Assembly (NCBI GenBank): GCA_945875845.1
Contig: CAMCMB010000009.1
Span: 1-64,000 of the forward strand
DNA: 64,000 nt
Direction: 5' to 3'
Origin: Pirellula staleyi DSM 6068
GTDB taxonomy: Bacteria > Planctomycetota > Planctomycetia > Pirellulales > Pirellulaceae
The notes beneath the pieces are model-generated. The model was not told the origin of the DNA and searched no databases. It was given only the letters and a program-made list of their open reading frames with translations. Numbering within the stretch: position 1 is the stretch's first letter; each line of letters opens with the position of its first letter. Made by a program: the position numbers and the translations under genes. This document shows, one piece after another, positions 9,890-18,293 of the stretch.

Positions 9890-10324
9890 ATGGTTGATTT
9901 AGTTGACGGCCCTATTCCAATTGACCGATTGTTGTCGGACTCTGCCGATGAATCATGCGGTGCAACGGTGCTTTTTTTAGGAATGACGCGACGTTGGACA
10001 AATCATCCGGAAACAGGTCAAACCGAGACAGCCTATTTGGAGTACGAGGGCTATCGCGAGATGGCGTTGGTCAAATTAGCCGAACTCGAAACGATTGCTC
10101 GCGAACGCTGGCCTATCCGTTCCATCGCCATCGTGCATCGACTGGGTCGAGTCGAAATCAAAGAGCCCAGCGTTGCCGTGGTCGTCAGCACACCTCATCG
10201 CAATGAAGCTTTTGAAGCCGGCAAATGGCTCATTGATGAATTGAAGAAACAAGTCCCGATTTGGAAGAAAGAATGGTTTGCCATCCAGGCTCCCAAATGG
10301 ATTCACCCAACACCCAACGCATGA
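9890..10324 (+). CDS. moaE: molybdopterin synthase catalytic subunit
   Basis: MoaE transfers sulfur from thiocarboxylated MoaD to cyclic pyranopterin monophosphate to make molybdopterin, in the cytosol. 144 residues from the ATG at 9890; the frame is open 13 codons further up, but family members start at about this MVDLVDGPI sequence. The signature block HRLGRVEIKEPSVAVVV, then HRNEAFEAGKWLIDELK and VPIWKKEWF, contains the conserved lysines. The stop overlaps the moaA start (ATGA at 10321-10324), so the two are a coupled operon. No moaD is visible in the window. Confidence 0.95.
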   Translation: MVDLVDGPIPIDRLLSDSADESCGATVLFLGMTRRWTNHPETGQTETAYLEYEGYREMALVKLAELETIARERWPIRSIAIVHRLGRVEIKEPSVAVVVSTPHRNEAFEAGKWLIDELKKQVPIWKKEWFAIQAPKWIHPTPNA

Positions 10325-11370
10325 CCATTGCACCGGAATCCTTGCCGGAAACGAATACGGTAAAAGCCAGTTGCGAGCCGCTCCCTCCGCTGATCGATTC
10401 GTTTGGTCGAGTGCATGAATCATTGCGAGTCAGCGTTACGGACGCATGCAATATTCGGTGCCGCTATTGTATGCCGGAAACAGTAGCCAGTTTCTTACCG
10501 CAAGATCGATTGCTCTCCTTTGACTCGATCGCGCGCGTTGTTTCGGTTTTGTCTAGATCAGGCATTCGCAAAGTTCGGTTGACCGGTGGCGAACCGCTGA
10601 TGCGACCGAACTTGGAAAGGCTAGTCGACAAATTGGCCAAGATTCAAGGCCTTGCACAGATTGCAATGACAACAAACGCCATGCTTCTATCCGACCGAGT
10701 TTCGGCATTGGAGAGCGCCGGTCTGACGCACATCAACATTTCGCTAGATACACTGCGCGAAGCGGCTTTCAAGCGAATATCGCGACGCGACGGTTTGGAC
10801 GCAGTGTTGCGCGGCATCGAGTCAGCCGTTGCTACCAAGCTCGTCGTTCGTCTCAATGCATTGTTAATGCGAGACATCAACTTGCAAGATTGCATTCCGC
10901 TCGTGGAGTTTGCTCGCACCAAAAATCTCTTTATTCGGTTCATCGAATTCATGCCGCTGGATGCCGATCGGCAGTGGAGTCAGGAACAAGTGGTGAGCGG
11001 CACCGAGCTTCGATCGGTACTCGAATCTCATTTCGGCTCTCTCACATCCATCGGACGATCCGACCCCGCCCAACCCTCCAGCGACTTTGGTTTCCAAGAC
11101 GGTCGAGGGGGCGTAGGTTTTATTGATCCGGTCTCGCAACCTTTCTGCCAAGCCTGCAACCGCGTTCGTCTGACTGCGGATGGCAAGCTTCGCAATTGTT
11201 TGTTTAGTCAAGAAGAATGGGACTTGAAAGCTGCTTGCGAATCCAATGCCTCGGATCACGAGATCTACTCCATCGCAGCAGCGTGCATTCGAAAGAAATA
11301 TGCCTCACACGGTATTTCGGAAAGCAATTTCAAGCAACCGGAAAGAGCCATGTACCAAATCGGTGGCTAG
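10321..11370 (+). CDS. moaA: GTP 3',8-cyclase (radical SAM)
   Basis: First step of molybdenum cofactor synthesis: with S-adenosylmethionine it turns GTP into 3',8-cyclo-7,8-dihydro-GTP. 349 residues from the ATG at 10321. The radical-SAM cysteines are C43, C47 and C50 (CNIRCRYC). The C-terminal cluster ligands are in CQACNRVRLTADGKLRNC, and the protein ends in Gly-Gly, as MoaA does. The frame is open 20 codons upstream, but the ATGA overlap with moaE and the family length favour 10321. It is followed by a hairpin between convergent genes. Confidence 0.96.
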   Translation: MTIAPESLPETNTVKASCEPLPPLIDSFGRVHESLRVSVTDACNIRCRYCMPETVASFLPQDRLLSFDSIARVVSVLSRSGIRKVRLTGGEPLMRPNLERLVDKLAKIQGLAQIAMTTNAMLLSDRVSALESAGLTHINISLDTLREAAFKRISRRDGLDAVLRGIESAVATKLVVRLNALLMRDINLQDCIPLVEFARTKNLFIRFIEFMPLDADRQWSQEQVVSGTELRSVLESHFGSLTSIGRSDPAQPSSDFGFQDGRGGVGFIDPVSQPFCQACNRVRLTADGKLRNCLFSQEEWDLKAACESNASDHEIYSIAAACIRKKYASHGISESNFKQPERAMYQIGG

Positions 11371-11376
11371 TGTACT

Positions 11377-11395
11377 CATCACGCTCCGCGTGATG
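11377..11395. terminator. hairpin between convergent genes
   Basis: CATCACG (11377-11383) pairs perfectly with CGTGATG (11389-11395) around a CTCCG loop. It sits between the end of moaA and the end of the minus-strand gene at 11404, a good position for a two-way terminator. There is no long T-run, so it may instead be one copy of a dispersed palindrome. Confidence 0.5.
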
Positions 11396-11403
11396 TTTGC
11401 AAA

Positions 11404-12012
11404 CTATTCGTCTTCGATGTCCCAGCGTTCCCGAACCCACTCTGCGTCTTCTTCGTCCGCCTCAAAGTCGTCCGGCACCTCGGCACCTTGCGGATGAGCG
11501 CGAGAGTACTCGTTCAAATACGCTAGGTGTCGAAAGACAAAATCCGTCCCAGCAATTTTTTTGAACCCCAAATCCGCCAGTTCTTTGTCGTCAAGATCAC
11601 AGGCTTTTCGTCGCATCACCATCGCGCAGTCGTTTCCAAACATTTCAGACAAAGTATTGAGAATGCTCGATTGAAACGGGCGTAACTTGGGATGAAAGAC
11701 CGAGTGCCATAGAAACAACACGTGGTCCGTGTTTTCATTGACCTCAAGTTCGGCTTGAAACGAATAGTTCTCGTCAAAAAGAGCCGCCACGAGCAAGTTC
11801 ATTGCTTCGGAGTCATTGTCACAAATGCAATGCAAATCCGCCGCATCTGTTTCCGCTGCGGTTAAGAGCAACTGGTCCGCTCCCATCCGACCCAAAACAA
11901 CTTCCATTCCATCATACGTGTAGGCGATAACCGACAATTGTAAGCCGCGAATGTAGTCGTCGAGTTCCTGTCGACTGATCGACGCTTCAAATTTGCATTC
12001 TATTCGGATCAT
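11404..12012 (-). CDS. hypothetical protein, acidic C-terminus
   Basis: 202 residues without a signal peptide or membrane segment. It starts MIRIECKFEASISRQELDDY, is mixed alpha/beta in look, and ends in a strongly acidic tail (DDFEADEEDAEWVRERW). I do not recognise a domain. The ATG at 12012 has only a weak purine run upstream. It is convergent with moaA and divergent from the esterase gene. Codon use matches its neighbours, so it is probably a real backbone gene. Confidence 0.65.
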   Translation of the reverse strand: MIRIECKFEASISRQELDDYIRGLQLSVIAYTYDGMEVVLGRMGADQLLLTAAETDAADLHCICDNDSEAMNLLVAALFDENYSFQAELEVNENTDHVLFLWHSVFHPKLRPFQSSILNTLSEMFGNDCAMVMRRKACDLDDKELADLGFKKIAGTDFVFRHLAYLNEYSRAHPQGAEVPDDFEADEEDAEWVRERWDIEDE

Positions 12013-12116
12013 GGCTGTGGATGTCTCTTTACCAATTGGCTAGGCTCGCATAAAGTTCACTAGCGATCGTGTATTCCAGGGAACAATTTGGCTTAACTAT
12101 ACTCCACGTTCAAATC

Positions 12117-12989
12117 ATGCGAAACCAATCACACGGCTTTATGAAATGTCTCAGCGTTGTCCTTGCCGTCAGCCTGTTTGACTGTGTGGGGCTCTCGCAG
12201 GAGTCGGAAAACAGCAAGACTCCTAAATCGCCGATTCAAGTCAATTACAACGTGGTTTACGGTCGGCAGGATGAACCCATGCACCGGGCAGACATCTATC
12301 ACCCGGCTCCCAACAGCGAACGAAAGAAGTTTCCCGGCGTGATCGTCATTCACGGTGGCGCATGGACCGTGGGCGACAAAGGAAACGATGCACTGCATGC
12401 GAAACGCCTTGCCTCGCTTGGGTTTGTTGTCATGTCCATCAACTATCGATTGTCGCCCAAACATCCGTTTCCTGCTCAGATAGACGATTGCTATTTGGCC
12501 TTGGAATGGTTCAGCAATCAATCGGCCGAGTTGGGGGTCGATACCGATGCGTTAGGTGGCTGGGGGTATTCTGCAGGGGGGCATCTCGTGGGTTTGCTCG
12601 CGACCAATCCCAAGGAGCGATTGCCGCGATTAAAGGCATGTGTCCTCGGTGGCGCCCCTTGCGACCTCACGCAAATCCCTGAGAACAGCACCATTCTGTC
12701 TCCCTTCCTGGGTGGCCCACGAGCGGAATTCCCCGACCGCTATTTAGACGCATCCCCTGTTACCCACGTGAGCTCCGACGATCCACCCATGTTCCTTTTC
12801 CATGGCACCAAGGATCTGCTCGTTTCTCCTGAATCGTCTCAAGTCATGCGAGAAGCGTTAGAGAAAAAGGGTGTTCCCTTCGAGTACTGCATGGTGCCAA
12901 ACAAAGCTCACTTGATGACCTTCATCGATAAAGAAGCAACCGAACGTTCATTTGCATTCTTGCAGGAACAATTGGGAAAACGCCAATAA
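12117..12989 (+). CDS. secreted alpha/beta-hydrolase, esterase/lipase (BD-FAE-like)
   Basis: 290 residues from the ATG at 12117; an ATG at 12141 is also possible. The first ~27 residues are a signal peptide (CLSVVLAVSLFDCVGLSQ). The oxyanion motif is HGGAW (79-83), the nucleophile elbow is GYSAGG with Ser152, followed by a likely acid in GTKDLLVSPES and a histidine in NKAHLMTF. This is the carboxylesterase layout of the hormone-sensitive-lipase/feruloyl-esterase group, so it probably cuts short-chain or aromatic esters outside the cytoplasm. The substrate is unknown. It is divergent from the preceding gene. Confidence 0.88.
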   Translation: MRNQSHGFMKCLSVVLAVSLFDCVGLSQESENSKTPKSPIQVNYNVVYGRQDEPMHRADIYHPAPNSERKKFPGVIVIHGGAWTVGDKGNDALHAKRLASLGFVVMSINYRLSPKHPFPAQIDDCYLALEWFSNQSAELGVDTDALGGWGYSAGGHLVGLLATNPKERLPRLKACVLGGAPCDLTQIPENSTILSPFLGGPRAEFPDRYLDASPVTHVSSDDPPMFLFHGTKDLLVSPESSQVMREALEKKGVPFEYCMVPNKAHLMTFIDKEATERSFAFLQEQLGKRQ

Positions 12990-13177
12990 ACGCGATCACC
13001 GGACGGCTCGCGCCGTTCCGCGAACAAATGATAGCGGCAGGGCACAAGCCCTCCAGTGATGACCCAAGCATTTTTCACTGCCTAGGAGCGTCGCCAGTCG
13101 CATCGCTAGCCGGAGTTCATAGCCGTCGTGTATACTTAGGCAGCTAAGTTCCGCTCCTCTATTTTTGCTCTTCCATC
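12990..13177. repeat. intergenic palindromes before the bifunctional nuclease gene
   Basis: Two imperfect palindromes lie side by side: CGGACGGCTCGCGCCGTTCCG (about 13001-13021) and GGCAGGGCACAAGCCCTCC (about 13036-13054). The outer ends ATCACCGG and CCAGTGAT are roughly inverted. It looks like a paired REP-type element; its first half could also end the esterase transcript. The promoter of the next gene should lie in the remaining ~120 bases. Confidence 0.45.
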
Positions 13178-13594
13178 ATGCCCACACCAGTCCCAATGCA
13201 ACTCTCGCGAATTATTATCACTGAGATCAGTGATAATCAAGTCATCTACTTGAAAGAAGTCGATGGCGAGCGGCAGTTCCCGATTTTGATCGGCATTTTT
13301 GAAGCAACCAGCATCGATAGGCGGGTAAAATCACCGGCACATCCACCTCGACCCTTGACTCATGACTTGATTGTTAGCATTGCCGAAGCCCTTGGTGCCA
13401 AAGTCGAAAGCGTCGTTATTTCGGAACTTCAGGAACAAACCTATTTTGCGCATTTGAGACTGCGACGAGGTGAGGAGCTGATCGAAATCGATTCCCGTCC
13501 CTCGGATGCAATCGCAGTCGCTGTGACCTTTCAACCGCCTCTTCCTATCTATGTCGCGGAAGAAGTTCTAGAAAAGGTGACAGGAAAGTCCTAA
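13178..13594 (+). CDS. bifunctional nuclease family protein (DUF151/BFN)
   Basis: 138 residues. The family signature is plain: MQLSRIIITEISDNQVIYLK, then FPILIGIFEATSIDRRVK, and EIDSRPSDAIAVAV in the second half. The founding plant member was described as having DNase and RNase activity, and bacterial homologues are small cytoplasmic proteins of unclear role. The start is ATG 13178, with an alternative at 13196. The stop overlaps the start of the HSP90-like gene by one base (TAATG), which suggests coupled expression. Confidence 0.9.
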   Translation: MPTPVPMQLSRIIITEISDNQVIYLKEVDGERQFPILIGIFEATSIDRRVKSPAHPPRPLTHDLIVSIAEALGAKVESVVISELQEQTYFAHLRLRRGEELIEIDSRPSDAIAVAVTFQPPLPIYVAEEVLEKVTGKS

Positions 13595-15465
13595 TGCCAT
13601 TGGATTCTGCAACGCCGCGTAAGGCGAAACGTATCCCATTCAAAGTCGATATCGCTGGCGTTATCGAAATCATGGGAACGTCCCTTTACAGCCATCCGAA
13701 CACCCCCATTCGCGAATTGCTTCAAAACGCGCACGATGCCATTATGCGGCGTCGTGCTCGCGATCTTACCTATCATGGCAGGATCGACGTATTGCAAAAT
13801 TCCCAGGCGCGAACCCTTACCTTCATCGATGATGGTATTGGGCTCTCCTCCAAAGAAGCGGAAGACTATCTCGGAACACTTGGAATCGGAATTACGGGTC
13901 TTATCAAAAAAGAAGCGACTGACATATTTGATATTTCCATGCACTCGAACAAACGCGATGGTGGGAACCTCATCGGCCAATTTGGCATCGGCTTGTTCTC
14001 TGCGTTTATGTTGGCCGACAAAATCGTTGTCGAAAGTTTGCGATTCGAAGGGGAAGAAGCCGTTCGTTGGGAAGCGGGGGCTGGTACGGATATCGAACTT
14101 TCGACTTCCGATCGAACGGCAGCCGGCACTTCGGTTACGCTATACCTGAAGCCGAACTATGCCATCTTCGCGGATGACGCTGAACTCGTTGAGTCTGGTA
14201 TTAAGCAGTACGCAGACTTTCTGCCCATCCCCATCCACCTCAATCTATCCAACGCTCGTTCGAATCTGATTCAAGCGGCCTGGCTCGAACCGACTCCTGA
14301 CAATGACGCGGTCGAAGAACAGATTGCGTCCTATTTTGGTGAAACGCCGCTCGACGTGATTCCCATCGCTGTCGAGGCGCCGGTCGCGATCAAAGGTGCT
14401 TTATATGTTTCACCGCAGCGTACTCCGGGGTTCGCCGACGATGCAACCATCGCGGTCAGCGTCCGACGCATGGTCATCTCACGGCACATTCGAGAGTTGG
14501 TACCTATCTGGGCGCCGTTCCTGCGGGGGGTTTTAGAACTGCCTAACTGCTCACCCACCTCGAATCGCGAGGATCTGGTTCGAGACGCAGTATTTGATTC
14601 CGTCTGCGATTCTATTTCCGATGAGATCTATGCCCACTTCGACGAACTAACTCGCAATCAGCCGCATCGCTGGCAATCGATCTTGCACTGGCATCGCTAT
14701 ACATTTGCGGGAATGGCTATCCACGATGAGAAACTGCGAGTGCTGCTGAGCTCAACCTATAAGTTCCTCACGTCCCATGGCGAGCTCACCATTGAACAAA
14801 TTCTGGCCAGAAGTCGAGCCGACGCCTTGGTCGAATCGGAGGCTGACTTTGTCATTTGGTACAACGCAGACCGGCGACAAGAATCCTGGCTGAATGAGTT
14901 CTTTTCCAACAGTAGTTCGCCTTGTGTTCACACCTTACGCAGTTTCGAAGAGACATTGTTGGCATCCATGCTCGGCGAGTTGACCGAAGAACAAGTCGAC
15001 TTAAGGCCGGCCAGCCCATCGTCGTCCAATTTCTGCGAATCGATCTTGGGATTGGAGGAACGCATCGACGCGAGCCAAGAATGGCACTCGTTTTTTGATT
15101 CCTTGGACTCGAATATCTTCATCGCCTCGTCCCCGAGTAAGCAGCCGGTGATCGCATTCGTAAATGAACGTTACGAGCTTTCTAAGACGTTCGATGATTT
15201 GCGAGAGAATGGGGAGTTACCCAAGGGCTTTCAGCGATTGATCGACCAGCATTTTCAACGCAGCCCCGCGGGCAAGAACGAAATCATCCTAAACAGTGAG
15301 CATCGTTTAGTCCGACGAGCTTTGGAACAAGGCACTGCGCATCCACTCGCAAGTGTTCTACGCATTCTGGTCATCGCAGCCTTGAGCAAGGCTGGGGCAA
15401 GAATCAAAAGCATCGCTCAAGAACTCCAATCCGATGATCTAGAATCTATCGCGGACGCTTTGTAG
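13594..15465 (+). CDS. HSP90-family (HtpG-like) ATPase
   Basis: 623 residues, close to HtpG length. The N-terminal GHKL ATP-binding fold is clear: RELLQNAHDAI (helix with catalytic Glu and metal-binding Asn), FIDDGIGLSS, LGTLGIG, GQFGIGLFSAFM and GTSVTLYL. The middle domain is recognisable (NREDLVRD resembles the HtpG sequence following SREDLPLN). The C-terminal third is divergent from classical HtpG, so I do not give the symbol htpG. Likely a cytosolic ATP-driven chaperone. It is translationally coupled to the bifunctional-nuclease gene. Confidence 0.85.
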   Translation: MPLDSATPRKAKRIPFKVDIAGVIEIMGTSLYSHPNTPIRELLQNAHDAIMRRRARDLTYHGRIDVLQNSQARTLTFIDDGIGLSSKEAEDYLGTLGIGITGLIKKEATDIFDISMHSNKRDGGNLIGQFGIGLFSAFMLADKIVVESLRFEGEEAVRWEAGAGTDIELSTSDRTAAGTSVTLYLKPNYAIFADDAELVESGIKQYADFLPIPIHLNLSNARSNLIQAAWLEPTPDNDAVEEQIASYFGETPLDVIPIAVEAPVAIKGALYVSPQRTPGFADDATIAVSVRRMVISRHIRELVPIWAPFLRGVLELPNCSPTSNREDLVRDAVFDSVCDSISDEIYAHFDELTRNQPHRWQSILHWHRYTFAGMAIHDEKLRVLLSSTYKFLTSHGELTIEQILARSRADALVESEADFVIWYNADRRQESWLNEFFSNSSSPCVHTLRSFEETLLASMLGELTEEQVDLRPASPSSSNFCESILGLEERIDASQEWHSFFDSLDSNIFIASSPSKQPVIAFVNERYELSKTFDDLRENGELPKGFQRLIDQHFQRSPAGKNEIILNSEHRLVRRALEQGTAHPLASVLRILVIAALSKAGARIKSIAQELQSDDLESIADAL

Positions 15466-15494
15466 CAATTGCCTGCTAAACTGCGCAGCACGCG

Positions 15495-15527
15495 CACACC
15501 TTAGTAAGCACGATAATTTAAGGTGTG
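15495..15527. terminator. hairpin after the HSP90-like gene
   Basis: CACACCTTA (15495-15503) pairs perfectly with TAAGGTGTG (15519-15527) around a 15-base loop, about 30 bases after the stop codon. A short T-containing stretch follows. It is a plausible intrinsic terminator and marks the end of the backbone block. Confidence 0.5.
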
Positions 15528-15831
15528 TCTTTGAAACAGAACACGTCGATCGATTCTCCTCTTCACGGCTTGTTCAGTGATGCTGTTTACATGCAACGCA
15601 AGCGCAGTGAGCGATCCTGCCCCTACGACCTTGTGTCGTTGGACAGAAAGTTTGGTCAGCTCTACCCAGCCAAACCGCGCAGCGGTCTCGTCCCCCATGT
15701 GCTTGCCACATGGGTGAGAAAGTTTCCTCGCTCGGCGACGTTCGAAACTTGAGCGACCCATGACACGGCTAGCTCAGTGGTCCAGAAGAGAGTGACGTGA
15801 CCGGAAATGGTGACATCGCGATGGTCCGGCC
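15528..15831. other. no recognisable gene between backbone and first IS remnant
   Basis: A 75-codon open frame (15525-15752, +) encodes nothing I recognise, and the opposite strand is no better. The sequence ends where the IS66 remnant begins, so it may be debris of the same insertion. Confidence 0.4.
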
Positions 15832-16566
15832 GAGTTGTTGGCCGGTTACTCCGGGCATGTGATGGCAGATTGTTACTCAGGCAACTTAAACGTAGTTCTT
15901 GATCCGAAGTCTTCGATGATTCGAATGGCTTGCTGGGCACATGCGCGCTGCAAGATCTTCGAAGCCAAAGATAACGACCGGACTGCCTCAGCGCTTCCAC
16001 TGGCGCTCATTGGTCAATTGTATGACATTGAACGATTGGCGATGGACTGGCCCAACGAGAAACGAACGGCGATACGTCAAAGCGATTCGCGATTAATCTT
16101 GGATCGATTGCGTAGTTGGCTGGATGGAGCGGTTGCAAAGAGCATTCTTCCTGCAAGCAAGCTTGGCCAAGCAGTTCAGTACATTCGCAATCATTGGGAT
16201 GCGCTTTGTGTTTACACCAATGATGGCCGTCTCCCAGTGGACAATAATTGGGTAGAGCGTCTCATGAAGCGGATCGCAATCGGAAGGAAAAACTGGCTTT
16301 TCGTCGGCTCGGTAAGGGCAAGCATGCGTAATGCAAACATCATGACGTTGGTAGCCAGCGCACATCGCCATGACCTCGACGTGCACATGTACCTGGTGGA
16401 CGTGATCACACACCTAAATCGAGGGACTGCCAAACCGGAGCAACTGCTTCCGGACGTATGGAAGGTGAGCCAACCAGAGGCAATTCGGTCGTATCGAGAA
16501 GAAAAGCGAGGAGACAAGGCCGAGTTAGCGAGGCTTCGTACCGCCTCTAGAGTTTCGCAGACTTAG
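15832..16566 (+). pseudogene. IS66-family transposase, C-terminal fragment
   Basis: About 244 codons matching only the C-terminal half of an IS66 TnpC transposase. It begins abruptly inside the catalytic domain (LLAGYSGHVMADCYSGN) and contains ACWAHARCKIFEA, VDNNWVERLMKRIAIGRKNW and LFVGSVRAS, with a normal C-terminus. The N-terminal leucine-zipper and zinc-binding parts and the accessory genes tnpA/tnpB are missing, and the first triplet of the open frame is only TTG. It is a dead element at the boundary of the accessory region. No inverted terminal repeat was found by eye. Confidence 0.88.
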
Positions 16567-16881
16567 GCACACGTCGGCTCGAATTGCCTGCCACCGTCGC
16601 AAAAATCCAAATCGATGGCTCTGTACGCTTACGTTTATCGGGTGAACGATGCATCAGCATTTGCCGTGCCGCTCGCTGTCGATGTCGATGTCGACCCTGA
16701 CCACGGTCCAACATTTGCTAACGAGTTTAACCGAGTGTCCGTCAAGCCGAGATTGGTAACCAACTGGGGCGCGAAGCGATGCAAACGCGGTTAAGCTCGC
16801 CGCCGCAACCATCGCTGGCTATGCTACTTTGCAAGTCGCCCGACATACAGTTCTCCCGAATCGTAAATTTGATGGGCATTC
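16567..16881. other. unassigned stretch after the IS66 fragment
   Basis: A 59-codon ATG frame at about 16614-16793 (+) begins MALYAYVYRV and contains a short GTCGAT direct repeat giving VDVDVD. It has no recognisable family and is probably debris. Confidence 0.35.
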
Positions 16882-16940
16882 CATGCGAGTCATTGTCACC
16901 GGCGGTTCACACGGACTCGGGCTGGGCATCCTCGCTTCTT
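16882..16940 (+). pseudogene. short-chain dehydrogenase (SDR) N-terminal scar
   Basis: The ATG at 16882 starts MRVIVTGGSHGLGLGIL, the TGxxxGxG cofactor motif that opens SDR proteins. After about 20 codons the frame runs into sequence that is the antisense of the receiver-domain fragment and stops. Only the first ~60 bases of the SDR gene remain. Confidence 0.6.
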
Positions 16941-17301
16941 TTAACGAACATTTTCCAACAATTCACGTATCGCACGGATGTCGGCAGGCTTGACCAAATG
17001 ATGGTCGAAACCTGCTTCAAGTGATTGCTGGCGATCGGCCTCACCACCATGTCCCGTTAGCGCAATCAGGATGACGACTTTGAGCATGGGCTCAAAGCGC
17101 ATTTGCTTTGCTACTTCAAGACCGCTCATGCCCGGCATCCTAATGTCCATCAGTATTACATTTGGCTGAAAGTCGAATGCCACTGAAATCGCAGTGCGCC
17201 CGTCTGACGCAGTTTGAACATCGTAGCCGGATGCTTTTAACAACGTCGAGAGCATGTGCCTCGCATCACGCATGGCGTCTACGATAAGGCGAGCGGCGGC
17301 C
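16941..17301 (-). pseudogene. response-regulator receiver domain, 5'-truncated
   Basis: About 120 residues of a receiver domain, probably the tail of a hybrid histidine kinase. The phosphoacceptor Asp is in VILMDIRMPGMSG, the conserved Thr in ALTGHGG, and the Lys in HHLVKP. The acidic pair that normally reads VDD is VDA here, so one metal ligand is lost. Upstream the frame runs without a break into the GTACTC repeat and then into meaningless sequence up to an ATG at 17582, so the kinase part has been replaced. The domain is probably inactive. Confidence 0.75.
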
Positions 17302-17342
17302 TGAAAACTACCTGAAATACGCAGTTCGATTTGACGAGCATT

Positions 17343-17444
17343 CGTACTCGTACTCAATCGCTTGCGATGGTACTCGTACTCGTACTCGAAGACAAGCGAT
17401 CGAGTACGAGTACCGCTTCGCTCAGTACGAGTACGAGTACGAAC
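17343..17444. repeat. nested inverted GTACTC/GAGTAC hexamer repeats
   Basis: Four arms built from the same hexamer: CGTACTCGTACTC (17343-17355), GGTACTCGTACTCGTACTCG (17369-17388), then the reverse complement CGAGTACGAGTACC (17401-17414), and a longer arm of GAGTAC units (17423-17444). Arms 1/4 and 2/3 can pair as a nested cruciform. On the minus strand it is translated as TRTRT and EYEYEY inside the open frame of the receiver fragment. Confidence 0.85.
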
Positions 17445-17611
17445 GGAGAGGTTTGCATGGTCTTTCGCGAGGCATGGCGCTGCTTTCATCGAGAATCGAT
17501 GAATATTGCTCTTTGTGAAAAAGCCAGGATATGTCAGGCTGGATTTATTCTGAATCCGTTTTTCAAGGAGGATTTTTTCCATGGATGGAACAGTCGACGA
17601 GTTGCTAGTTT

Positions 17612-18271
17612 TTGCGGCGAAGCACTCTACGCGATATTCTTAACCGCATGAACTATCGGCTAAAGCGCATTCAGAAAGGAAAACCATTGAAAAAGACAGA
17701 CAACACAACTCCCATTTTGGAAAACCTGCATGCGGCCCGCAATGAGGCAAAGGACGAACCGACAACCCTGGAAATTTCGGTTGATACCAGATCGAAGGTC
17801 AGTTTAGGCGAATACGTTCTCGGGGGGAAAAACCAGAACCGACAGCCAAGGTAACACCACAAGATTCGACGACTGCAGATCTATCTAGATAACGGACCAA
17901 AGAATTCAGGTCGCCGAACACAAATTCTAAAACGTATCGTTGAATTCAGGGACTGGTCAGGCTTAGAGATTCGTCTTGTTTACTATCCACCGTATCACAG
18001 CAAATACAATCCAATCGAGCGATGCTGGTCATCGTTGCAGAAAAAATGGAATGGCGTCTTGCTGACATGTTGGCAGGTCGTTCGAGTGTGCGCTTGGCGT
18101 ATGACTTGGAAAGGCCAGCATCCAAGCATTATTCGCGTGGAGGGAAACTACCCGACAGGTGTCATCGTGCCAAAACAAGAAATGAACGAAATCAACAAGC
18201 GGCTCATTCGCTCGGAAAAACTGCCGTCTTACGATATACTCATCATGCCGAAACGCCCACGCGGCAGGTAG
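17612..18271 (+). pseudogene. ISAzo13-family transposase with internal deletion and stop
   Basis: The first part (STLRDILNRMNYRLKRIQKG, PLKKTDNT, TLEISVDTRSKVSLGEY) and the last part (LDNGPKNSGRRTQ, VYYPPYHSKYNPIERCW, PTGVIVPKQEMNEINKRL) are typical of ISAzo13 transposases and lie in the same frame. A TAA at 17852-17854 separates them, and roughly 60-100 residues expected between GGK and LDNGP are missing. The start of the protein is also absent (the open frame begins at TTG 17612). No terminal repeats were found. It is a dead element. Confidence 0.82.
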
Positions 18272-18286
18272 GCTTCAGCCTGCCGC
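18261..18286. repeat. REP-like palindrome
   Basis: GCGGCAGG (18261-18268) pairs with CCTGCCGC (18279-18286) around TAGGCTTCAG. The core GTAGGCTTCAGCC resembles the arm core of the palindromes found inside the large gene at 43342. It overlaps the end of the ISAzo13 remnant. Confidence 0.75.
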
Positions 18287-18293
18287 TCGCCTA

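Noticed and set aside
12990-13177. Riboswitch or small RNA upstream of the DUF151 gene
   Set aside because: The structure consists of two REP-like palindromes; no known riboswitch core could be recognised by eye.
15525-15752. 75-codon gene upstream of the IS66 fragment
   Set aside because: No family, no leader, no convincing ribosome-binding site; kept only as an unassigned stretch.
17343-17444. Possible CRISPR array
   Set aside because: The repeats are 6-base units in inverted order with no regular spacers and no cas genes nearby; it is a palindromic repeat cluster.
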